DNA of 40,072 nt, from positions 1-40,072 of the forward strand of contig JAKLKR010000020.1 of the NCBI GenBank assembly GCA_023150565.1, written 5' to 3'. How positions within the stretch are numbered: the stretch's first letter is position 1; the number at the start of each line of letters is the position of its first letter. This DNA is from Planctomycetota bacterium. Its GTDB lineage: Bacteria > Planctomycetota > UBA11346. Shown here piece after piece: positions 34,114 to 40,072 of the stretch. The translations under genes were made by a program, and so were the position numbers. The notes below the pieces were generated by a model. It saw nothing but the letters and a program-made list of their open reading frames with translations. It did not search any database and was not told the DNA's origin.

Positions 34114-37100
34114 CAGTAGCCCTGGGCGACGATGATCGGGAACAGGCGTTCGACCTGAACATGGTCCTGCACCACTGCGAATATCAGGCCCTGAACAATC
34201 AGCTCCTTAGCCTTCACTCCTCGCCACCCGTTCGGGGCCCCCTGGCGCAGCCGGGCATCCAGGCGCTGGGCCAGCAACAGGACAGGATCGTCCTCGCCAT
34301 CGTAACCAGCCCTTTCCTCCGCCGCCCGACTGGCCAGCAAGGCGTTGTAGATCGCCCGCAGGCCGGGGTTCTTCTTCAGCACCTCGGGCGTGGCGTCGGT
34401 CTGCCCATCCTGCACCTGCTTGGCCAGGGCGGCGACCCGCTCCAGGAAGGCTTGGTATTCGATGCGCTTGGCCTTCAGGTCGGCCAGCACCTCTTGCAGC
34501 AGGGTGGACATGCGGTCGTAGTAGGCCGGGTCCAGCAGGTGCTTCTTGATGATCGTGCTACGCACGTTGTTGGCGATGGTCTCGGCCACCGCCCGTTCGT
34601 CCTTGCGCGTCGCGGCCGGCAGGCTGGCCAGGGCGGCACCGAGACCGCTCTTCACCAGGATGTCCACCAGGCCCAGGCCGGCGAAGTCGCTGATCGTCCG
34701 GGCTTCGGCAGCGCTGATGTAGGTGTCGATGAGGTGGCGCATGTCCGCCTCATACGGCTTGAGGTCCAGGGTTTCGCCGCTGGCCTGGCGGATCAGGTTC
34801 CGCAATTCAACGGCCCCCTCCTTCTCCTGCTCGATGGCGGCGACCTGGGCCTGGGTGTAGCCGGCGCCGGCCAGTTCGCCGGCGATGGCGGCGTAGGCGC
34901 GCAGCAGGCTGGCGACGGTCTGGTACAGAGCGACGCGCTCGGGCTCGTGCTCGGACAGGTCGGCGGGGATCTCCGGGTTGCCGCAGAAGTGACGGATGTG
35001 CGCCAGCTCGTCCTTGGGCGGGGGCACCGGCTCGCACAGCAGCTTCAGGGCCTCGCGGGCGCCATCCAGGCGCTTGCGACCGTCCTCCAGGCGGTTCTGC
35101 ATCAGCACCTCGGGACTGCTGCCGCCGGCGCTCTCGTCCAGGTCCTTGGTATAGACCTCGATGGCGCCCTTCACCTTCTTGAACAGATCCTTGTAATCGA
35201 CGATGTTGCCGACCGGCTTGTCATCGCCGTCGAGGCGGTTGGTGCGGCAGATGGCCTGGAACAGGCCGTGATCCTGCATCGACTTGTCGATGTACAGGTA
35301 GGTGCAGCTCGGGGCGTCGAAGCCGGTCAGCAGCTTGTCCACCACGATCAGCAGGCGCATCACCGCCGGCTGCTTGATGAAGCGGCTCTTGGCCTCGTCC
35401 TCGTAGACCTCGGTGCGGGTCTTGCCCGGTTTGGGCTGCACGCCGGCCAGCAGGTCGGTGTAGAGGTGGTAGATGAACTCCTTTTCGGTGTCGGTGTTGG
35501 CGCCGGTGTCCTCGGTGGTGATGTCGGACGCCTGCGGGTTGTACGAGGTGACCACCGCGCAGTGGCCGGCCAGGCCGGTCTTCTGGAACAGGTCGTAGTA
35601 GCGGCACGCCTCGTAGATGCTGGACGCCACCAGCATGGCGGTGCCGCGCTGGCTGATCAGCCGGGGCTTGGTGCCGAAGTCGAAGACGATGTCGGCCACC
35701 ACCCGCTCCATGCGCGAGCGCGACGACAGCACCCGCTGCATGGTGCCCCACTGCTCGCGCAGGGCGGCCTTCTGCCAGTCGTTCAGGCCCTTGGTCTTGG
35801 CCTCGAACCACTGGTCCACCTTGTCCTGGGCGCTCAACTCCTGGGGGATGTCGCGGGCCTCGTAGGCCAGGTCCAGCACCACCTGGTCATCGACGGCTTC
35901 ACCGAACTTGTAGGTGTGGATCCAGTCGCCGAAGATTTCGCGGCTCTGCTGGCGGTCCTCCTTCAGCAGGGGCGTGCCGGTGAAGCCGATGAACACCGCG
36001 CCGGGCAGCAGGGCCTTCATGGTCTGGTGCAGGCGGCCGCTCTGGGTGCGGTGGCACTCATCGACGAAGACGAACAGCTCGCCCACCGCCGGACTGGGGT
36101 TGGCCTTCAGCTCGCGGATGAAGGCATCGAAGTCCGCGACCCCCTTCTTCCCGAACTTGTGGACCAGCGAGCAGATCAGCCGCGGCGTGGCCTGGCCGAG
36201 CTGGGCCATCAGGTCGGCGCCGCTGGTCGAGCGGGCGATGGTCTCACCGCTGCTGGTGAACACGCCATCGATCTGCTTGTCCAGTTCGTCGCGGTCGGTG
36301 ACGATGACGACGCGGGCCTGGGGGCGGCGCTCCAGGATCCAGCGGGCCAGCAGCACCATGACGATGCTCTTCCCCGAGCCCTGGGTGTGCCAGATGATGC
36401 CACCCTGGCGGGCCTGCACCCGCGTCTGGGCGGCTTTGACGCCGAAATACTGATGCGGCCGGGGCAGCTTCTTCACTCCGCCATCGTACAGGACGAAGTC
36501 GTGCAGCAGCTCGATCAGCCGGTCCTTGGCGCAGAGCTTGCGCAGGTGGCGGTCCAGGCGGTAGCCGCTGCTGTCGGCCTCGTCCTCCTTCCAGCTCAGG
36601 TAGAAAGGCTCAGGCGTGCCGACGGTGCCGTAGCGCAGCCCCTCGCTGTCGTTGCCGGCCAGCAGCAGGTGGACGGTGGCGAAGAACCCGGCGTTGAACT
36701 CCGGCCGTTGGTTGGAGATGAGCTGGCGAACGCCCTCGCCGATGGCCACCGCGCTGCGCTTCAGCTCGATGACGCCGATGGCGATGCCGTTGAGGTACAG
36801 CACCAGGTCGGGGCGGCGTTCGTGGGCGCCCTTGAGGGTTACCTCCTCGGCGAACGTGAAGTCGTTGTTGGCGGGGTTCTGCCAGTCGATCAGCCACACC
36901 GTTTCAGTTGGGACATCGACGCCGGTCTTCACCCCGACGCCGTAGCGCAGCAGCCCGTAGATCGCCTGGTTGGTGTCGTAGAGGCTGCGGGTGGGGTTGC
37001 CGACCTCGCGGCCGAGCAGGTCCAGGGCGCGGCTGATCTGCGCCTCGCTGCGGCCCTGCCTGGCCAGCCAGGCGCGCAGCAGGCCGGCCTCGACCGGCTG

Positions 37101-37205
37101 GTTGGTGCGGTCGGTCCAGTCGCCTAGGAAGGTCCAGCCCAGGCTCTGGAGCAGGGCCTTGACCCGTTCCTGGGTCACGCGCTCGGGTTTGCCGATGGCG
37201 TTCAT
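34113..37205 (-). CDS. hsdR: Type I restriction enzyme subunit R
   Basis: 1030 residues, full length. The nuclease domain has RPDLVLYLNGIAIGVIELKR (D133, E147, K149) of the PD-(D/E)XK type. The SF2 motor has Walker A HTQGSGKS (273-280), DECH (382-385) and FTGTP (408-412). Later helicase motifs and a C-terminal helical part bind the MTase core. It translocates DNA and cuts at collision points. Its ATG overlaps the AlbA-type gene stop (ATGA). The GC content looks somewhat lower than in the flanking chromosome. hsdM is not in the window and probably lies past 40072. Confidence 0.97.
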   Translation of the reverse strand: MNAIGKPERVTQERVKALLQSLGWTFLGDWTDRTNQPVEAGLLRAWLARQGRSEAQISRALDLLGREVGNPTRSLYDTNQAIYGLLRYGVGVKTGVDVPTETVWLIDWQNPANNDFTFAEEVTLKGAHERRPDLVLYLNGIAIGVIELKRSAVAIGEGVRQLISNQRPEFNAGFFATVHLLLAGNDSEGLRYGTVGTPEPFYLSWKEDEADSSGYRLDRHLRKLCAKDRLIELLHDFVLYDGGVKKLPRPHQYFGVKAAQTRVQARQGGIIWHTQGSGKSIVMVLLARWILERRPQARVVIVTDRDELDKQIDGVFTSSGETIARSTSGADLMAQLGQATPRLICSLVHKFGKKGVADFDAFIRELKANPSPAVGELFVFVDECHRTQSGRLHQTMKALLPGAVFIGFTGTPLLKEDRQQSREIFGDWIHTYKFGEAVDDQVVLDLAYEARDIPQELSAQDKVDQWFEAKTKGLNDWQKAALREQWGTMQRVLSSRSRMERVVADIVFDFGTKPRLISQRGTAMLVASSIYEACRYYDLFQKTGLAGHCAVVTSYNPQASDITTEDTGANTDTEKEFIYHLYTDLLAGVQPKPGKTRTEVYEDEAKSRFIKQPAVMRLLIVVDKLLTGFDAPSCTYLYIDKSMQDHGLFQAICRTNRLDGDDKPVGNIVDYKDLFKKVKGAIEVYTKDLDESAGGSSPEVLMQNRLEDGRKRLDGAREALKLLCEPVPPPKDELAHIRHFCGNPEIPADLSEHEPERVALYQTVASLLRAYAAIAGELAGAGYTQAQVAAIEQEKEGAVELRNLIRQASGETLDLKPYEADMRHLIDTYISAAEARTISDFAGLGLVDILVKSGLGAALASLPAATRKDERAVAETIANNVRSTIIKKHLLDPAYYDRMSTLLQEVLADLKAKRIEYQAFLERVAALAKQVQDGQTDATPEVLKKNPGLRAIYNALLASRAAEERAGYDGEDDPVLLLAQRLDARLRQGAPNGWRGVKAKELIVQGLIFAVVQDHVQVERLFPIIVAQGY

Positions 37206-38611
37206 GGCTGGGGCTCCTGGGCCAGCAGGCGGGCGCGCAGGGCCTGGCCCGCCTCGGTGAGGCGGTATTGCTGGGTCACGCTGCGCGGCTTGTCGGGCTG
37301 GGTCATGGCGATCAGGCCGGCCTCAAGCGCCGGTTGCAGGTAGCGTTGGCGGAAGGATTCGCGGTCCTTCAGGCCCAGGGCCGCCTGCAGCGCCGGGCGG
37401 CCCATCGCGCCGTCCAGGCAGCGGATCAGGTGCTCGACATGCGGGGTGACATGCGGGGTCACATGCGGGGTCACATGCGGGGTGACTTCCGGGGTTGCAT
37501 CGCCGGGCATGGGCTGGGCGAAGGGGAACTCAACCCACAGGCCGCCCTCCCAGCGCAGGCGGGGCGCGGGGCAGTCGGCGGCCTGGCAGGCGCTGCGCAT
37601 CAGGTCGATACCGCGGCCCCAGGACTCGATCTTGCCGGCGCGGAAGAAGGTGTTGGCCAGGTCGGGGTTGGCGGGCTGCGAGGGGTGCTTGGCCAGCAGG
37701 CGCTCGACCGACCACGCCTCGGGCAGGCTGCCGGGATTCCACACCAGCAGGCGGTCGGCATAGACGCTGATCTGGATGGCGGCGCCGGCGGCGTAGTCCT
37801 TGTGGACGATGGCGTTGGTGATCGCCTCGCGCAGGGCGGGCTCGGGCACCGGGAAGCGTTCGACGCGCTGGGTGCCCTCGTAGGTGATGCGGGCCTTCAG
37901 GTATTTGGCCTGCAACACGGTGATGGTCTGCTCGACCTGGGTGAACAGGTCGCCCTCGATGACATCGTGGTAGAGCAGGTCGCTGTCGGTGTGGAAGCGG
38001 CCGAGCTTGACCACCGCCCCGGTGACCACCCGTTCGGGGTCGGCGTGGAACAGCAGCAGCGCCGCCCGCTTCAGCAGGCCGCCCTCGGTCAGGTGCAGGC
38101 GCTCCAGCAAGTGGGCGTCGTCCTCGTCGAGCAGGTCGGCGCCGACCCGGCCACTGCGCCGGGCCAGGGTGCGGAAGCGGGCCAGGGCGCGGGGGTCCAG
38201 GTCCTGGACGCGTGCCTGCGGCATGGGCACGCCGTCCCAGTGCCGACCCAGGCGGCCGAGCAGGAAGCGGTCGAGGGCGGCGCCCTTCAGCTCCTGCTTG
38301 GTGCTGCCGCTGCGCAGGTGGTACTGGCCGCGGTAGCTGATCGGGTAGGGATAGGGCTCGACGCTGATCTCGACCAGGTCGTGGCCCTGTTCGCGGCGCA
38401 GGTTGACGGCGCAGACGATGCCCAGCACATCGCGGATCTTGTTCGGCAGATCGACCAGCAGCTTGGCGGCGTCGGGCACGCCCACCGGCTTCCCGGCATC
38501 ATCGCGCCCGATCACCAGCGTCCCGCCCTGGGCGTTGGCGAAGCCGGAGATCCACTTGAGGTAGTCGTCCTTCCAGGACTCCTTCCATTCGATGTGCTGG
38601 GATTCGCTCAT
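37202..38611 (-). CDS. AlbA_2/Schlafen-type ATP-binding protein
   Basis: 469 residues. The N-terminal AlbA_2 domain begins MSESQHIEWKESWKDDYLKWISGFANAQGGTLVIGRDD. A GHKL-like ATPase part contains LREAITNAIVHKDYA and PGSLPE, with ESWGRGIDLM. A tandem (VTPH) stretch precedes a C-terminal winged-helix part. Proteins of this kind are common accessory genes of type I restriction loci and are thought to be regulatory or defensive; the exact function is not established. Its start overlaps a repeat-derived mini-ORF and its stop overlaps hsdR, both ATGA. Confidence 0.87.
   Translation of the reverse strand: MSESQHIEWKESWKDDYLKWISGFANAQGGTLVIGRDDAGKPVGVPDAAKLLVDLPNKIRDVLGIVCAVNLRREQGHDLVEISVEPYPYPISYRGQYHLRSGSTKQELKGAALDRFLLGRLGRHWDGVPMPQARVQDLDPRALARFRTLARRSGRVGADLLDEDDAHLLERLHLTEGGLLKRAALLLFHADPERVVTGAVVKLGRFHTDSDLLYHDVIEGDLFTQVEQTITVLQAKYLKARITYEGTQRVERFPVPEPALREAITNAIVHKDYAAGAAIQISVYADRLLVWNPGSLPEAWSVERLLAKHPSQPANPDLANTFFRAGKIESWGRGIDLMRSACQAADCPAPRLRWEGGLWVEFPFAQPMPGDATPEVTPHVTPHVTPHVTPHVEHLIRCLDGAMGRPALQAALGLKDRESFRQRYLQPALEAGLIAMTQPDKPRSVTQQYRLTEAGQALRARLLAQEPQP
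37436..37486 (-). repeat. In-frame 12-bp tandem repeat (VTPH)
   Basis: Four nearly exact 12-bp units within the AlbA-type gene encode VTPHVTPHVTPHVTPH. The length is a multiple of three, so copy changes keep the frame and would alter the linker before the C-terminal domain. Confidence 0.85.
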
Positions 38612-38682
38612 GCGCGGATTCTGGGCACCTGGGCGGGAAGGCTCACGCGGAGGCGCGGAGGCGTGGAGGGTTGGAGGATCAT
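38608..38682 (-). CDS. 24-codon repeat-derived bridging ORF
   Basis: Encodes MILQPSTPPRLRVSLPAQ... (24 residues). It begins at an ATG that overlaps the GxxExxY stop (ATGA) and ends at a TGA that overlaps the AlbA-type start (ATGA). Its first half comes from the 77-bp palindrome copy R1. It probably serves to pass ribosomes from one gene to the next rather than to make a product. Confidence 0.4.
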   Translation of the reverse strand: MILQPSTPPRLRVSLPAQVPRIRA

Positions 38683-38718
38683 GCCTTCACCTCCGCGTTC
38701 TCCGCTGCTCCGCGTGAG
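38642..38718. repeat. 77-bp tandem-armed palindrome R1
   Basis: Starts CTCACGCGGAGG, ends CTCCGCGTGAG. The left arm is of GCGGAGGC-like units and the right arm of CTCCGCGT-like units. It has about 8 differences from R2 (39106-39182), in the same orientation. It carries the last codons and the stop of the GxxExxY gene. Confidence 0.93.
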
Positions 38719-39146
38719 GATGGTTGAAGCGTGTTGACGATGCGATGCAGCCCCTCTTTGAGCGTGGCCGCGCCGAAGTTGATCAGCAATCCAACCTCCA
38801 GATGCATGAGGCGTAGGTAGGTAAGCACCTGCTTGCTGTGGACCGGGGCCAGTTTCTCGACGGACTTCAGCTCGACAATGACGCGCCCTTCCACAAGGAG
38901 ATCAAGACGCAGACCGTCATCGAAGGCCATGCCGTCATAGGTGAAGGCGACGATCTTCTGCCGTTCGACATGCAGGCCGCGCCGCTCCAGCGAACGGGAG
39001 AGAACGGATTCATAGACGGATTCGAGCAAGCCAGGGCCGAGATCGCGGTGGATGACTAGGGCCGTGTCGATGATGATGCCGGTAAGGTCGTTGATTGGGG
39101 ATTGGCTCACACGGAGACGCGGAGGCGCGGAGGGTTGAAGATTCAT
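38679..39146 (-). CDS. GxxExxY protein (PD-(D/E)XK-like nuclease fold)
   Basis: 155 residues. The core (about 20-140) has the name motif G39-L-L-E42-S-V-Y45. It also has LRLDLLVEGRVIVELKSV with D82, E92 and K94 of the PD-(D/E)XK fold, and QVLTYLRL and GLLINFG. The first 18 residues and the last 13 come from the flanking repeats. No family member has an established function; nuclease activity is inferred from the motif. The ATG overlaps the hsdS stop and the TGA overlaps the mini-ORF start. It is set within a type I restriction operon. Confidence 0.92.
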   Translation of the reverse strand: MNLQPSAPPRLRVSQSPINDLTGIIIDTALVIHRDLGPGLLESVYESVLSRSLERRGLHVERQKIVAFTYDGMAFDDGLRLDLLVEGRVIVELKSVEKLAPVHSKQVLTYLRLMHLEVGLLINFGAATLKEGLHRIVNTLQPSSRGAAENAEVKA

Positions 39147-39182
39147 GCATTCACCTCCGCGTTCTCCGCGGCTCCGCGTGAG
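39106..39182. repeat. 77-bp tandem-armed palindrome R2
   Basis: Same length and orientation as R1, about 90% identical. It supplies the last 12 or so residues and stop of hsdS and the start codon of the GxxExxY gene. Both genes therefore end in (S)RGAAENAEV(K/N)A. Confidence 0.93.
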
Positions 39183-40072
39183 ACATCTTCGACGAGGCGG
39201 ATGCGGCCGGTGAGCAGGGCTTGCATCATGGATTGCTTGAGGGCGGCGGTTTTGGCGCGGCGGGATTGGAGGATTGAGACGACCTCGTCCATGTCGGAGA
39301 GAACGGCGGCGATGGCATCCTGTTCTTCTCTTGAAGGCGGAGTCATTACTTCAATGTCCAGAGCTGTTCCTGGGCTTATTCGCTGATGGCTTCCTGTTGT
39401 CCCGGTAGCCGAGAGTTCCATTTCCTCGCAGAATGCAGGAGATCCACACAGAACGTACAGAAAAGCCCTGCTGGTCTCCCCATTTGGTGTCAGGATCAGG
39501 AACTCGGTTGATGCAACGGCGTTGCTTGGGATTTCTGTCGGCGCCCACACCCGGGGGATTCTCGGGTTCAATTTGGACAGAAGGACAGCATTTTGTGGTA
39601 CGCCGAACTTATTGCTCTCAATAAGCGCCCCTAACTCGACAACTGGTTCCTTGCCCCCGTCAAAGGCGGGCAGGCTAAAGTGGACAAATGTATCTGTGGG
39701 AGAGTTCGCAGGGATTACATTGATGCGATTTAGACAGGCGATGTCGCGAAGCTTCCGCCGTTGCCACTCCCCCGTAAACCCCGGCAGGCGGGTTTGGCCG
39801 GTGAGGAGTTGCTGCATGGTGGCCTGTTTGAGGTCGCGCTGCTTGGCGATCTGGGCATCCAAGGCCGCCAGCAACGCATCCACATCCCCGAGGGCGGCGG
39901 CGATGGCGCGTTGTTCGGGGAGAGGTGGAACGCCCAGCGGCAACTGTCCATACTCACGACCGTTGATGCCCGGCTGACCACTGCGCATGGACATTAGCCT
40001 AACCCAGCGCCAATATGAACCGGTTGTAGCCAGTGCAGCGAGGTGTTCGGGAATCAGCCTTTGTCTGTCAGT
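39143..40072 (-). CDS. hsdS: Type I restriction specificity subunit S (N-terminal part beyond window)
   Basis: The frame is open to the window edge (310 residues visible). The end of TRD1 (IPEHLAALATTGSYWRW...SMRSGQPGINGREYGQL) is followed by the conserved region VPPLPEQRAIAAALGDVDALLAALDAQIAKQRDLKQATMQQLLTGQTRLPGF. TRD2 follows, LRDIACLNRINVIPANS.... The second conserved region PPSREEQDAIAAVLSDMDEVVSILQSRRAKTAALKQSMMQALLTG closes the protein. It gives the DNA target of the complex. The TRD2 coding part looks less GC-rich than its surroundings. The C-terminal tail is encoded by repeat R2. Confidence 0.96.
   Translation of the reverse strand, partial: TDRQRLIPEHLAALATTGSYWRWVRLMSMRSGQPGINGREYGQLPLGVPPLPEQRAIAAALGDVDALLAALDAQIAKQRDLKQATMQQLLTGQTRLPGFTGEWQRRKLRDIACLNRINVIPANSPTDTFVHFSLPAFDGGKEPVVELGALIESNKFGVPQNAVLLSKLNPRIPRVWAPTEIPSNAVASTEFLILTPNGETSRAFLYVLCGSPAFCEEMELSATGTTGSHQRISPGTALDIEVMTPPSREEQDAIAAVLSDMDEVVSILQSRRAKTAALKQSMMQALLTGRIRLVEDVSRGAAENAEVNA

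Noticed and set aside
34161..37127. 988-residue plus-strand reading frame
   Set aside because: Antisense to hsdR; no recognisable domain.
37436..37486. Possible CRISPR or intergenic satellite
   Set aside because: Lies within a coding frame and encodes a VTPH linker.

Overview
The window is a dense, very GC-rich bacterial chromosome segment. It carries PknB-type Ser/Thr kinase, type IV pilus and flagellar export/switch genes, a DevBCA-like exporter, and an SGNH-fold protein with a PA14-like C-terminal domain. It also has many tandem-armed intergenic palindromes and a GxxExxY gene. That combination suggests a Gram-negative organism of the Planctomycetota/Verrucomicrobiota/Lentisphaerota neighbourhood. 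This is an inference from gene content only; no rRNA is present.

Layout. 1-3687 (minus): a Ser/Thr kinase with a zinc ribbon (C-terminus off the window), thioredoxin reductase, and a secreted-type protein with EF-hand-like Asp-rich loops. 3764-8466 (plus): bacteriohemerythrin with two small membrane proteins, trpB-trpA, and a Gfo/Idh/MocA oxidoreductase. 8488-14339 (minus): a compact type IV pilus assembly operon (secretin, a natural PilM-PilN fusion, PilO-like, PilP-like). 14440-16438 (plus): gcvT and miaA. 16568-18226 (minus): SGNH-like protein. 18371-26668 (minus): a nine-gene flagellar operon fliF-G-H-I-J-motE-like-L-M-N. 26811-29304 (minus): EVE-domain protein, DUF1015 protein, accD. 29470-33039 (plus): TetR regulator, FtsX-type permease, ABC ATPase and HlyD-type adaptor, one regulated exporter operon. 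33103-33210: tRNA with CAU anticodon followed by a strong intrinsic terminator. 33394-40072 (minus): a type I restriction-modification island (hsdS partial, GxxExxY protein, AlbA/Schlafen-type regulator, hsdR, YgjP-like metallohydrolase) beside the tRNA gene, with a GC content that looks lower than the rest.

The most unusual feature is a family of intergenic tandem-armed palindromes: a 7-8 bp unit repeated several times, a core, then the reverse complement of the unit repeated. Two copies with a 27-bp core differing at one base bracket the flagellar operon. One sits between miaA and the SGNH gene. Two 77-bp copies (about 90% identical, same orientation) flank the GxxExxY gene inside the restriction operon. 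The latter pair supplies the C-terminal codons and stop of hsdS, the start codon of the GxxExxY gene, its own last codons and stop, and a 24-codon bridging mini-ORF. The GxxExxY gene therefore looks like a repeat-bounded cassette inserted while keeping ATGA translational coupling along the whole operon.

Other points for a second look are a perfect 18-bp palindrome inside the promoter of the TetR gene, whose transcript is probably leaderless; an SGNH protein with Trp in place of the nucleophilic Ser; a pair of covarying stem-loops before trpB and before the oxidoreductase; and TGACCAAC repeats between the tRNA gene and the restriction island.
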